This document shows positions 9,144-17,562 of a DNA stretch of 36,488 nucleotides, piece by piece (positions within the stretch are counted from its first letter, which is position 1; each line of letters starts with the position of its first letter). The DNA comes from Candidatus Hydrogenedentota bacterium (GTDB lineage Bacteria > Hydrogenedentota > Hydrogenedentia > Hydrogenedentales > JAGMZX01). The DNA is taken from NCBI GenBank assembly GCA_029556545.1, contig JAKQEQ010000053.1:1-36488 (forward strand), in the 5' to 3' direction. Under the pieces are notes generated by a model. It had not been told where the DNA came from. It made no database searches and saw only the letters and a list, made by a program, of their open reading frames with translations. The translations under genes were made by a program, and so were the position numbers.

Positions 9144-10697
9144 TCATCCCTCCTTCGAAAGCACGAGTTTCCGCTTGTCATCCGCCACAGGCGGCGGTTC
9201 CTCGCTCGATGCCGGGAATGCGCGGCCCTCGGTCAGCCATTTGCGTAATGCCTCGATGATCTCCGCGTGCGACTTGCTCAAGGGCACCACCTCGGCCATC
9301 GCATCGAGCAGGTCGCGCATTTCGATTTCACGGTTGTGGTCGGCGAAGGCAGTGAACTGCGCCTCGTGCACCACGCGCTCGATTTCCCGACCGACGAAAC
9401 CTTTGCTCTTCGCCACGAGTTCGTCCGTACGGAAGAAACTCCGCTCCGGAAAGGTCACGCCCGCGCGCTCCAGGTGAATCAGGAAGATAGCCTTGCGCTC
9501 CTGACTGTTGGGCAGGTCCAGGAAGAAGGTGCGGTCGAAGCGGTTCATCAATTCCGGCCGCAACGCCTCCACTTCGTTCGCCGTGGCGATCACGAACACC
9601 TGCGACTGATGTTCCTGCATCCAGGTCAGGAAGCTGCCGAACACGCGCGTGGCCGCGCCCGAATTCAAGCCGCCCGCCGCCGATCCCGCGAACGCCTTCT
9701 CCATCTCATCGATCCACAGGATGCACGGGCTGACCGTTTCCGCCAGCATGATGGCGTGGCGCATGTGCTTTTCCGATTCGCCGAGCAGCGACTCGAAGAC
9801 CGCGCCGATGTCCAGCCGCAAGAGCGGCATCTTCCACAGGCCCGAGGCCATTTTCGCGGACAAGCTCTTGCCCGTGCCCGGAATGCCGATGAGCGCCATG
9901 CCATGCGGGAACGGCACTCCCGCCTGTTGCGCTTCATCGGAAAAGGCCAGTTCGCGCTTCTTGACCCAGCCCTTCATGAGGTCGAGACCGCCTACCGACG
10001 ATTCGCCCTCTTCTGCGGGCCAGAACTCGAGCGCGCCGCTTTCCTTCACCACTTCGCGCTTGACCGATGTAATCAAGTCGATCGCTTTTTCGTCGAACTT
10101 CTCATATTTCGCGTAGACCCGCGAGAAGGCGCGCAGCGCCTGGTTCGTGGTCAGCCCGAGGGCCGACGACACGATCTTTCCGCGCACCTGCGGGTTCGGC
10201 AACTGCGACCCCTTCAAGTCGCGCGTCTGTTCCGTGAAAAGCGCGGCCATGGCCAAGCCGTCCGGCAGCGGCGCGTGTACCACCAGCACGTCGTCCTTGA
10301 GTTCCGCCGGCAGTTCGAGCATCGGCGTGATGAATACCAGAAACTGGTTCTTCTCGCGCAGGGCCGGCGCCATGTTGCGCAATTTGCGGGTGATGTATCC
10401 CTTCTTCTGGTTCCACGCATGGTGAAAGTCCTTGAGAATGACCACCGTCTTCGGCGGCATCTGCTGCGCCAGATGCGGTAGGACCGTGTCGGTCGTCATC
10501 TCCTTGCGTGGCAGCGGGGGCTGACCCTCGCGCACCGCCGTAAAACCGTCCGCCAGGTCCCACGTGTACACGCCGAAGCCCGCCTTGTTCGTGGCTTCCG
10601 CGATCACGCGCGTCATCCGCTCCTCCTCGTAGGTCACGAGATTGATCAGCGGCACATTCGCCGCAAACAACGAAGTCAGTTCTTCCTTCAGGTCCAT
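9144..10697 (-). CDS. Ycf46-like AAA+ ATPase, second copy
   Basis: A 517-residue protein. Residues 1-225 are the family N-terminal region (FAANVPLINLVTYEEERM, VVILKDFHHAW). Residues about 233-480 are the AAA+ core: Walker A GIPGTGKS at 271-278, Walker B ILWIDEMEK at 326-334, ATANEVE at 371-377, arginine finger in NRFDR. I favour ATG 10697 over 10703 because AGGAGG is 9 nt from it and only 3 nt from the other. It is more diverged from the other two Ycf46-like proteins than they are from each other. The last 30 residues are a flexible Pro/Glu/Lys tail. Confidence 0.92.
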   Translation of the reverse strand: MDLKEELTSLFAANVPLINLVTYEEERMTRVIAEATNKAGFGVYTWDLADGFTAVREGQPPLPRKEMTTDTVLPHLAQQMPPKTVVILKDFHHAWNQKKGYITRKLRNMAPALREKNQFLVFITPMLELPAELKDDVLVVHAPLPDGLAMAALFTEQTRDLKGSQLPNPQVRGKIVSSALGLTTNQALRAFSRVYAKYEKFDEKAIDLITSVKREVVKESGALEFWPAEEGESSVGGLDLMKGWVKKRELAFSDEAQQAGVPFPHGMALIGIPGTGKSLSAKMASGLWKMPLLRLDIGAVFESLLGESEKHMRHAIMLAETVSPCILWIDEMEKAFAGSAAGGLNSGAATRVFGSFLTWMQEHQSQVFVIATANEVEALRPELMNRFDRTFFLDLPNSQERKAIFLIHLERAGVTFPERSFFRTDELVAKSKGFVGREIERVVHEAQFTAFADHNREIEMRDLLDAMAEVVPLSKSHAEIIEALRKWLTEGRAFPASSEEPPPVADDKRKLVLSKEG

Positions 10698-10749
10698 AAC
10701 CATGTTCCTCCTGTCGTTCCGGCCAGGTTCCTTGTCCCCGCGAACGCTG

Positions 10750-11973
10750 TCAAAGCAGGCCGACGGGAATGGCCGAGGCCTTTTCAGTCAAAGGTATAGG
10801 CTCCTTGCACATGCAGACGACGCCGCCCTCACCCACAGGTTTTCCGAGCCGATCGAGCGCGCCGAACGCGCGAACCCACTCTCGGCTTGGGGTGGCCCCC
10901 CGCTTGATTTCGAGGGGGAAAAGCCTCTGGTCCCGCGCGAACAGCAAATCAATCTCCCTGCCGTCCTTATCGCGGTAGTAGTACAAATTGGGCGTGCGCA
11001 TGCGGTGCCACCAACTCTTGATCACTTCCCCAAACACATACGTCTCGAACAAGGCCCCGCTCATGGCGCCCGCCGCCAGGGTCTCCGGCGTCGTCCACTC
11101 GGTAAGATAGGCGCACAGGCCCGTGTCCAGGAAGTAGAGCTTCGGGGTTTTCACGAGCCGCTTGGTCACGTTCGTGTGATACGGCTGCACCAACATCGCC
11201 TGATAACTGGCCATGAGAATGGAAAGCCATGCCTTGGCCGTTTTCACGGTCACGTCCACGTCGCGCGCCAGTTCGGACAGATTCAGCATCTGCGCCGTGC
11301 GCGCCGCGCAGGCCTTCACGAATCGCAGGAAGGCCCGCTGATCACCCACCTGCGTCAAGTCGCGCACGTCGCGCTCGAGGTACGTCTGGAGGTAGGAACT
11401 GTAGAACAGGTCGCGGTCCCGCACGTCCCCGGCGTGCAGCGCCGGGAACGAACCCAGCCAGATACGCTTGAACACCGATTCCAGGCTGGACGGGGCCGCC
11501 GTGGCCGCGCGCGACGCGATTTGGTCCTGCGTCGGCAGGAACGGGTCCAGGTCGTGTTTGCGCCGTTCGAGTTCGCGGCGGGAGAAGCCCAGCAGGTTGA
11601 TGACCGCCACACGCCCGGCAAGGCTTTCCGAGATTCCCTTCATCATGTGGAACTGCTGGGACCCCGTGAGCCAGAACGCGCCGCAGGTCCGCGAGGCGTC
11701 TACCTCCATCTTGATATACGGCAGCAGATTCGGCGCGTACTGCACCTCGTCAATCAGCACCGGCGCCCGATACCGCTGCAGGAACAAGGCCGGGTCTTCA
11801 TTGGCCAATGCCCGCGTCGTAAGGTCGTCCAGCGTAACGTACCGCCGATCCTTCCCGCGGAGATGCCGGAGCAGGGTCGTCTTGCCCACCTGGCGCGGCC
11901 CGGTCAGCAGCAGCACGGGAAACTGGGTCGCGGCATCCAGGAACGCCGCCTCAAGGGTGCGCGATACGTACAT
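10750..11973 (-). CDS. AAA_14 / DUF4143 ATPase
   Basis: A 407-residue protein of the widespread AAA_14-DUF4143 family. The N-terminal ATPase domain has Walker A TGPRQVGKTT within the first 40 residues, Walker B VLIDEVQYAP and the sensor WLTGSQQF. The C-terminal DUF4143 part contains YLERDVRDL, LYFLDTGLCAYL and the restriction-nuclease-like motif DKDGREIDLLFA...PLEIKRG. The start at MYVSRTLEAAFL is placed by homology: the longer frame to 12078 runs through an AT-rich region with an inverted repeat (11992-12011) that looks regulatory. These proteins are abundant and often mobile. The function in this cluster is not clear. Confidence 0.88.
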   Translation of the reverse strand: MYVSRTLEAAFLDAATQFPVLLLTGPRQVGKTTLLRHLRGKDRRYVTLDDLTTRALANEDPALFLQRYRAPVLIDEVQYAPNLLPYIKMEVDASRTCGAFWLTGSQQFHMMKGISESLAGRVAVINLLGFSRRELERRKHDLDPFLPTQDQIASRAATAAPSSLESVFKRIWLGSFPALHAGDVRDRDLFYSSYLQTYLERDVRDLTQVGDQRAFLRFVKACAARTAQMLNLSELARDVDVTVKTAKAWLSILMASYQAMLVQPYHTNVTKRLVKTPKLYFLDTGLCAYLTEWTTPETLAAGAMSGALFETYVFGEVIKSWWHRMRTPNLYYYRDKDGREIDLLFARDQRLFPLEIKRGATPSREWVRAFGALDRLGKPVGEGGVVCMCKEPIPLTEKASAIPVGLL

Positions 11974-11991
11974 GGCTGTGTCCGTCCAATT

Positions 11992-12011
11992 TATATTGTG
12001 ACTCCAATATA
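11992..12011. promoter_or_regulatory. AT-rich inverted repeat before the AAA_14 gene
   Basis: TATATTG, 6 nt, CAATATA: a perfect 7-bp inverted repeat about 19 nt upstream of the ATG in otherwise GC-rich DNA. It could be an operator. No convincing -35/-10 pair could be assigned. Confidence 0.4.
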
Positions 12012-12117
12012 GCCGATCCATGCCCCCGAGATAAACCGCCTCCGGCGCGGCGCTGTATCTGATGCGTTGCGGTTGCATTTCCCGAAGAAAAAACGCGATC
12101 GCGCCCTTCGGGCGCGG

Positions 12118-12142
12118 CCAGAGGGGGGAAGCCCCCCTCTGG
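12118..12142. repeat. 11-3-11 hairpin downstream of F5
   Basis: The same perfect stem as at 5963-5987 (CCAGAGGGGGG against CCCCCCTCTGG, loop AAG). It lies 44 bp after the F5 stop, preceded by the same pyrimidine-rich CCCTTTG tract. The loop differs by one base. Confidence 0.7.
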
Positions 12143-12186
12143 ACTCCCCCCGGAAAAGGGCAAAAGGGATAAAGAACAAAGGGTAA

Positions 12187-12900
12187 TCATAAAACCGTCC
12201 TGCAGCAACGAAACCCGCCGAGGGCGCGGCGCCGCGACGGGCCGTCGTAGGAGCCGCGGCGCGCGCAGCGGAAGGCGACCGAGTCGAGGAGGGCCCACGA
12301 CCCGCCCCGCAACAGCCGATACTGCCCGCTCGCGGGCGCTGTCAGGTCGCCCCGCTTGTACCGCCCATACGCCCCACTTTCGTACCAGTCCGCACACCAT
12401 TCCCACACGTTCCCCGACATCTGATGCAAACCCCACGGGCTGCACCCCGCCGGATACGACCACACGCCGCACGTCGTCTCGCCGCGCTTGTTCGTGTCGT
12501 TTCGACACTTGCCCACGTCCCAATCGTTGCCCCACGGGTATTCGCGCCCATCCGTCCCCCGTGCGCCCTTCTCCCATTCCAACTCCGAAGGCAGGCGCAA
12601 CCCCGCCCAGTCGCAATACGCCCGCGCATCCTCCCAACTCACGCAGACCACCGGGTGGTCCGCCTTTTCCGGAGGAAAGCTTTTGCCCTGCCACACGGGC
12701 GTGCCGTAGTCCGCCTTCTTCGGCGGCCGGTGGCCCGTCGCGTCCACGAAGCGTTTGTACTGCGCGTTCGTTACCGGGTGCAGCGCGAGATAGTAAGCGG
12801 GCAAGCGAACCTTGAACTTGTCATCGCCCGCCAAAAACTCGCCCTCGGGGACCAGCACCAGCAGGGTGCCGTCCTTCGGGTTCTCGACCAGCCACTCCAC
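12187..12900 (-). CDS. F5: short FGE-fold protein with a hypervariable C-terminus
   Basis: A 237-residue copy, the shortest here, with almost no N-terminal extension before [16 protein letters not shown]. It starts with GTG at 12900, with AAGGA 7 nt upstream. The core is nearly identical to F1 and F3. The tail after LLRGGSW is made largely of NNC codons, then GFRCCRTVL. The stop and next 45 bp are shared with F3. It follows the Hsp70 gene after an 84-bp spacer holding an 8-nt tandem repeat. It is probably a minimal ligand-binding domain delivered to the chaperone module. Confidence 0.93.
   Translation of the reverse strand: MEWLVENPKDGTLLVLVPEGEFLAGDDKFKVRLPAYYLALHPVTNAQYKRFVDATGHRPPKKADYGTPVWQGKSFPPEKADHPVVCVSWEDARAYCDWAGLRLPSELEWEKGARGTDGREYPWGNDWDVGKCRNDTNKRGETTCGVWSYPAGCSPWGLHQMSGNVWEWCADWYESGAYGRYKRGDLTAPASGQYRLLRGGSWALLDSVAFRCARRGSYDGPSRRRALGGFRCCRTVL
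12217..12294 (-). other. Variable region (VR-like) of F5
   Basis: Twenty-six codons, one fewer than F3, between the same constant flanks. Variable codons include GCC CTC CTC and GGC TCC TAC GAC, all with unchanged third-position C. Confidence 0.75.
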
Positions 12901-12925
12901 AGGCTATTCCTTCTCTCGTTCCGCA

Positions 12926-12981
12926 CTTCTCAACTTCTCAACTTCTCAACTTCTCAATTTCTCAACTTCTCAACTTCTCAC
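12926..12981. repeat. Tandem repeat, seven copies of an 8-nt unit
   Basis: CTTCTCAA repeated six times with one T variant, then a final CTTCTCAC. It fills most of the spacer between the Hsp70 stop and the F5 start. The minus strand reads TTGAGAAG. Such a repeat can change copy number by slippage and alter spacing ahead of F5. Confidence 0.85.
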
Positions 12982-12984
12982 TTC

Positions 12985-14616
12985 CTACAGCCTCACGACC
13001 GGGTGATCTTCCAAGAGGACAACGCCCCTGAGATTATCGAGCGCCGTCACCAGCAGTCGGCGGTTGCCGTCCACGCGGAACGAGCAGAGAAAGCGCTGCT
13101 GGTCCCGTTCGCGATTGATGGGCGGGTCCGCGATGATGAACGTGGGGTTGTCCTCGTTCAGGTACACATGCTGGTTCTGGGTGGCCACGCCGACGCCGAC
13201 GCGCAGCACGCCGCCCGGCCCCACAACGCCGTCGCCGAGATCCCGCCGCTTTAATTGCGAGACCTCGAAGATTTTCAGGCCGAGCCGCGTTTCGCCGTTG
13301 TGCGTTCCCTTGACCCAACGCCGGACCGCCTCGGGCGGCGTGGGGTATTCCGTGCCTTTCTCAAACAGCAGTCTGAACTCGTTCTGCTTCGTCTCGCGGT
13401 TGTAGACAAGAATGGAATAGTCGTGGCATAAGTGGGGGGTCACCACGCCCTGGCACGCGCCGCGCACGACGGCCTCGAATGGCCGGTCCTGAAAGACGCG
13501 CTCACCGAACATCTCGACGAGTAATCGGCGGACCGGCGGCGCCAGGCTGGTCCCGCCCGTGACCAGCACGCGCGTGACGTCCGCCCTACGCATTTGCGTC
13601 CTGACCGCCGCATTCTCCAGCGCCCGGTCCACCGTCTCGCGCACGCGCTGCGCGAAACCCTGCCGCAGCAGGATGCAGCCGAGGCAGGCGTCGCCGGTGT
13701 CCTTGCGCGGCCGCGCGGTCCCCGGTGCGCATGCGGGGCAGCGGGCCGTGTACGCCGTCGAGTGCACCCGCGGCGCGGCCCCATACTTGTTCACGACGCT
13801 GATGGTCGCATCCTCTTCCGACGGGTTGGACAACCTGATCTTCGCCTCTTCGGCCTGCCGCAGGATGTACGTCTCCAGTTCCTGCCGGGCGGTCCCGTTC
13901 AGACGGTGTCGCTCGCAGAAGTCCTCCAGCAGCCAACGGTCAATGTCCACGCCGCCCAGTTCCTCGCCCGCCGCGCCAAGTTGTACGGCCTTCGGGTCCT
14001 GGCCCGGCTCGAGTTCCAGGCGCACGGCGGACACATCGAGCGTGCCGCCGCCGAAATCGAAGACCACGAAGCGGTCGTTCCGCCGCGCCATGCCCATGTA
14101 CCCGAACACGCAGGCTGTCGGTTCGTCCTGCAGCCGCACCCGCCTAATGCCGAGGGACTCCGTTACGCGCAGCAGCCAGTCCTGGAAGTCCTCGAAGGCC
14201 TCGACCGGCGCCGTGAACGTGAATTCGTCGTGCTCGAACGAGATGCGGTCCCCGGCCCACTTCAGCAGCGTCGAGAGGAAATCGTCTCCGGCCTGCGCCG
14301 CGTTCTTGAAACCGTACGGAGTATTCCGAACCCTCGTGTTGTGTTGCGCGATGGCCCGCTTCATCCAGCGGAAAGTATCGGGGTGCTCCGCCAGGCCCCG
14401 GGCCGATACCTGATTGCCGATCAGGGTGGCGGTGGGGGAGTAGTGGATGAGCGAAGGCGTCACGTGGACCACGTGTTTCGTGTCGCCGGGACGGCCCTGC
14501 CACACGTAGGGCCTCGTGATCTCCGGTATCTCGATGGTTTCCGCCTGCTGCGTCGCCTCGTTGAACCGGGCAATCACGGTGTTGCAGGTCCCGAAATCAA
14601 CGGCCACCTGTCCCAT
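12985..14616 (-). CDS. Diverged Hsp70 (DnaK-like) with an inserted four-cysteine zinc knuckle
   Basis: A 543-residue Hsp70 homolog. The ATPase domain shows phosphate-1 VAVDFGTCNTVIA at 4-16, EPTACVFGY at 165-173, phosphate-2 VVFDFGGGTLDVS at about 184-196 and the adenosine motif VLVTGGTSLAP at 350-360. At 293-314 an insertion carries CPAC and CLGC 14 residues apart, a likely zinc site not found in housekeeping DnaK. After residue 400 comes a beta-sandwich-like substrate domain, but the C-terminal helical lid is missing (DnaK is about 640 residues). The gene starts 3 nt after the GrpE stop. No J-domain protein is in the window. This suggests a dedicated chaperone for the cluster's own proteins rather than general folding. 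Confidence 0.93.
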   Translation of the reverse strand: MGQVAVDFGTCNTVIARFNEATQQAETIEIPEITRPYVWQGRPGDTKHVVHVTPSLIHYSPTATLIGNQVSARGLAEHPDTFRWMKRAIAQHNTRVRNTPYGFKNAAQAGDDFLSTLLKWAGDRISFEHDEFTFTAPVEAFEDFQDWLLRVTESLGIRRVRLQDEPTACVFGYMGMARRNDRFVVFDFGGGTLDVSAVRLELEPGQDPKAVQLGAAGEELGGVDIDRWLLEDFCERHRLNGTARQELETYILRQAEEAKIRLSNPSEEDATISVVNKYGAAPRVHSTAYTARCPACAPGTARPRKDTGDACLGCILLRQGFAQRVRETVDRALENAAVRTQMRRADVTRVLVTGGTSLAPPVRRLLVEMFGERVFQDRPFEAVVRGACQGVVTPHLCHDYSILVYNRETKQNEFRLLFEKGTEYPTPPEAVRRWVKGTHNGETRLGLKIFEVSQLKRRDLGDGVVGPGGVLRVGVGVATQNQHVYLNEDNPTFIIADPPINRERDQQRFLCSFRVDGNRRLLVTALDNLRGVVLLEDHPVVRL

Positions 14617-14619
14617 GCC

Positions 14620-15168
14620 TTATTCCTCCTTCGACCGCACCATGGCCTTGAGGATCACCGTCTCGCCGAGCCGGTAGCCGGGCATCTCGACGACGACCGG
14701 CGTGCCCGGATGGACGCCGCCGCCGCTCATCCGCTGGTGCGCCGCCGCGTCGAAGCCCGCTTCCTCGCCTACATCGCCAATCTGTTCGAGCCCGGCCTTC
14801 CGGAGTTCCTTCATGAGGCCCTCGAACAGCGACAGCAGGTCCCCGGCCTCGACCGGCCGCCCCGACCGGTCCAGCGCCTCCAGCGTAGCCAGGTTCGACA
14901 GCGACCCCGCCAACCGCTTGAACAGCCGCGCCAACTCATCCGCGCCCGCCTCCGTTTCCGCCCGCTGGCGTGCGGCCTCGATATGGCCGTACTCGGCCTG
15001 CATCTTCCGGATACGCTCATCCCGCTCGCGCAGGTCCATCTCAAGCGTTGCAACCCGCGCGCGCCAGCCCGCCTCGGTCTCGGGCATCGGCCCCGTACCC
15101 GCCTTGCGCCGCAACAGCGCCGCCGCGCACCGCTCCAGAAAGCCGCCTGTTCGCTCTCGCTTGCTCAT
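14620..15168 (-). CDS. GrpE-like nucleotide exchange factor
   Basis: A 182-residue protein. Residues about 30-75 are a predicted coiled coil (ARVATLEMDLRERDERIRKM). The C-terminal beta domain has the GrpE signature: LEQIGDVGEEAGFDAAAHQR, then VVVEMPGYRLGETVILKA and MVRSKEE. It would release ADP from the adjacent Hsp70. The pair is probably co-translated. The alpha-helical N-terminus is Arg-rich with a pair of Leu-Arg blocks, unlike housekeeping GrpE. I leave the symbol empty because this is a specialised paralog. Confidence 0.87.
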   Translation of the reverse strand: MSKRERTGGFLERCAAALLRRKAGTGPMPETEAGWRARVATLEMDLRERDERIRKMQAEYGHIEAARQRAETEAGADELARLFKRLAGSLSNLATLEALDRSGRPVEAGDLLSLFEGLMKELRKAGLEQIGDVGEEAGFDAAAHQRMSGGGVHPGTPVVVEMPGYRLGETVILKAMVRSKEE

Positions 15169-15199
15169 AACGCTTCTCCCCCGGCGTCGCGCCGGCTTG

Positions 15200-16411
15200 T
15201 TACGCCTCTTCCACTTCGACCGCGCCCTCGTACGCCTCGACCACCACGTCCTCGATGTCCACCGCGTCCATGCGGTGCCCGATCAGCCCGCGCAATACCT
15301 TGCGCACCGCGCCAAACTGGCCGACCCACGCCTCGCGCGGGGCCGACTCCAATTCCTCCAAGTGCGCCGGTGTCGCGCGAAGGGGCCACAAATCGAGCAG
15401 CGCGCCCGCCTCATGCAGCGCGCAAATCCAATAGTTGTCGTCCTTGACGCCGTCCTGCGCCAGGCTGCCCCGGCACAAGCCCGTCGCGTAGCCCGCCATC
15501 CGGACCAGCCAGTGCGGATGCGTGCGCACCGTGTTCGACGCCGCGCTGTCCGGGCGGCACTGGCGCGCCAGCGCCGCGACAATCCCGACGCCCTCCGGCG
15601 GCGTCGCGGTCTTCAGCTTCTCGATCAGCGTATCCACGGTGCCTTCCGGCGCGGCGGCGAGCCAGCGTTCGAAGACGGAACTCGTGGTGTCCGCCGCCTT
15701 GCGTTTGGGCGGCGCGTATCCCGCGGCGTCTTCCAGCACCTGGGCGAACATGCTGCGATCCCGCGGGTCTTCCGGCTGCCAGCCTGATTTCCGGAAATGC
15801 TCGATGAGCGGGTAGCCGTGCTTCATCGGAAGCTGCAGGAACGCCTTGAACAGCCACGGCCAGTTCCGCCGGCGCAGCGCGGCCTCGAGCGCCCCCTGGA
15901 TTTGCGCGTCCGTGCACTTGTGCAAGTGGCGCCCGACGCCCAGGAAATCCTGGCAGCGCCGGTCGCCCGTGCGGATCACGGCCATCACATGCTCGCGCAC
16001 CGTTTCATCCGCCTGGTCGTATTCCATGCGCAGGTTCTGGAACTCGTAGTCCTCCCGGAAATACGCGTCCAGTTGTTTCGTGACAAACAGAAACAGGCTT
16101 GCCCGCTCCGTGCGCGTCGGGCGCCTCCCCGTCTGAATGCACAAACGCGCGGCATGGCCCGCGGGGTCGCGGATCGCCGCCTCGCACAGCGCGTCCACCG
16201 CGTCCGGGCGGCGTAGTTGCCGCAGTCCCGTGTCGGCGATGGCGCGGACCTGCGGGTCCTCCGACGCCAGCGCGCCCAGGAGCAGCGGCACCGCCTCCGG
16301 GCCGCCGTCCGCCGCCAACGCCTCACAGGCCTTGCGCCGCCGCTGCCGCCCAAACAAGGGCATCCGGCTTTGCAGACGTCTTGCGTAACGATCAATCAGT
16401 CGCTGTTCCAT
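15200..16411 (-). CDS. HEAT-repeat-like protein
   Basis: A 403-residue protein with no signal peptide. Residues about 25-110 form HEAT-like helices (ACEALAADGGPEAVPLLLGALASEDPQV...). The rest is helical with a cysteine near each of several repeats and no recognised catalytic motif. It precedes GrpE and Hsp70 by 31 nt, so it is likely an adaptor or scaffold in the same complex. The start MEQRLIDRYARRL has AGGAGG about 9 nt upstream. Related proteins with eroded HEAT repeats are found beside AAA and chaperone genes in other predicted conflict systems; the assignment here is from pattern only. Confidence 0.82.
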   Translation of the reverse strand: MEQRLIDRYARRLQSRMPLFGRQRRRKACEALAADGGPEAVPLLLGALASEDPQVRAIADTGLRQLRRPDAVDALCEAAIRDPAGHAARLCIQTGRRPTRTERASLFLFVTKQLDAYFREDYEFQNLRMEYDQADETVREHVMAVIRTGDRRCQDFLGVGRHLHKCTDAQIQGALEAALRRRNWPWLFKAFLQLPMKHGYPLIEHFRKSGWQPEDPRDRSMFAQVLEDAAGYAPPKRKAADTTSSVFERWLAAAPEGTVDTLIEKLKTATPPEGVGIVAALARQCRPDSAASNTVRTHPHWLVRMAGYATGLCRGSLAQDGVKDDNYWICALHEAGALLDLWPLRATPAHLEELESAPREAWVGQFGAVRKVLRGLIGHRMDAVDIEDVVVEAYEGAVEVEEA

Positions 16412-16691
16412 GGTTCTGACCTCCTATGCGCCGCAACGGCGCAGATACACCATAACATGACGCTTTTCTCGCGGCACTTGATTCGCCGCTGTTACAAAGC
16501 TCTCGAAGGAGCAGACCTCCTCGAACAGATTCCCATAGCGTTTCATCGCATCACCTCACCGCTGATAGCTGACCGCTGATAGCTGATTGTCTGTAGCCCC
16601 CGAACGGCGCGCCGCCGGCGCGCGAAAAAAATTCGGCCGCTCGCTTCGCTCGCGGCGCAAAGGATAAAAGGAATAAAGAACAAAGGGTTAT
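16412..16691. other. Spacer between F6 and the HEAT-repeat gene
   Basis: A 280-bp region without a supported gene. It contains the CCCTTTG tract shared with the F3 and F5 3' ends, an arm-rich element GGCCGCTCGCTTCGCTCGCGGC at 16635-16656 that recurs behind F8 at 21516-21537, and a short run of the GCTGATA/GCTGACC repeat. Confidence 0.65.
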
Positions 16692-17489
16692 TCATAATAG
16701 AGTCCTGCAGCAACGAAACCCGCGGTAGACGTCGCGCCGCGCCGGGCCGTAGCTGCTGCGGCGCGCGCAGCGGAAGTAGTCCGAGCCGCTGAAGTACCAC
16801 GACCCGCCCCGCAACAGCCGAGCGCCGCCACCCGTTGGCACCGTCAGGTCGCCGCGCTTGTAGCGCTCATACGCCCCACTGTCCCACCAGTCCGCGCACC
16901 ATTCCCACACGTTTCCCGACATCTGGTAGCAGCCCCACGGACTGCATCCTGCCGGATACGACCACACGCCGCACGTCGTCTCGCTGCCCTTGTTCGTGTC
17001 GTTTCGACACTTGCCCGCGTCCCAATCGTTGCCCCACGGATACTCGCGCCCGTCCGCACCCCGCGCGCCCTTCTCCCATTCCAACTCGGACGGCAGGCGC
17101 AGCCCCGCCCATTGACAATACGCCTGCGCATCCTCCCAACTCACGCACACCACCGGATGGTCCGCCTTCTCCGCGGGAAATCCTTTGCCCTTCCACACGG
17201 GTCCGCGGCCCCATGAGTAGTCCGCTTGGTCCGGGGCGCGATGCCCCGTCGCGTCCACGAAGCGCTTGTATTGCCCGTTCGTCACCGGGTGCAGCGCGAG
17301 ATAGTAAGCGGGCAAACGCACCGGAAACGGCCCGCCGCCTTCATTACCTCCCTTACCGCCCGCCAGGAACTCGCCCTTGGGGATCAAAACCAGCAACGTG
17401 CCGTCCTTCTCGTTCTCGATGATCCGCAGCGCGCCCCAGCGCTCGCGCGCCAAGTCCGGCGGTTCCATCATGCCCGAGAATGCGTCCAT
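16692..17489 (-). CDS. F6: FGE-fold protein with a hypervariable C-terminus
   Basis: A 265-residue protein starting [21 protein letters not shown] 17489 is chosen because GGAGGGG lies 5 nt upstream. The longer frame to 17660 only overlaps F7. The core carries a Gly/Glu-rich insert after EFLAGGKG, also seen in F3 and F9. The tail after LLRGGSW is another version of the F3/F5 variable region, two codons shorter than F3, followed by GFRCCRTLL. The 3' flank diverges from F3/F5 soon after the stop and carries the element shared with F8 instead of the 11-3-11 hairpin. Confidence 0.93.
   Translation of the reverse strand: MDAFSGMMEPPDLARERWGALRIIENEKDGTLLVLIPKGEFLAGGKGGNEGGGPFPVRLPAYYLALHPVTNGQYKRFVDATGHRAPDQADYSWGRGPVWKGKGFPAEKADHPVVCVSWEDAQAYCQWAGLRLPSELEWEKGARGADGREYPWGNDWDAGKCRNDTNKGSETTCGVWSYPAGCSPWGCYQMSGNVWEWCADWWDSGAYERYKRGDLTVPTGGGARLLRGGSWYFSGSDYFRCARRSSYGPARRDVYRGFRCCRTLL
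16722..16796 (-). other. Variable region (VR-like) of F6
   Basis: Twenty-five codons between constant TCGTGG and constant GGGTTTCGTTGCTGCAGGAC. Variable codons include TAC TTC AGC GGC TCG GAC TAC. All differences from F3 and F5 are at codon positions 1 and 2. Confidence 0.75.
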
Positions 17490-17562
17490 GAACACCCCTC
17501 CATCGCGTGGTCCCCAAGCCTCACACGATAGGCCATGGCCGCGCCCAGCATCAAGCCCGTTT

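Noticed and set aside
13594-15447. 617-codon plus-strand frame across Hsp70, GrpE and the HEAT gene
   Set aside because: It spans three real genes on the other strand and is compositionally a shadow.
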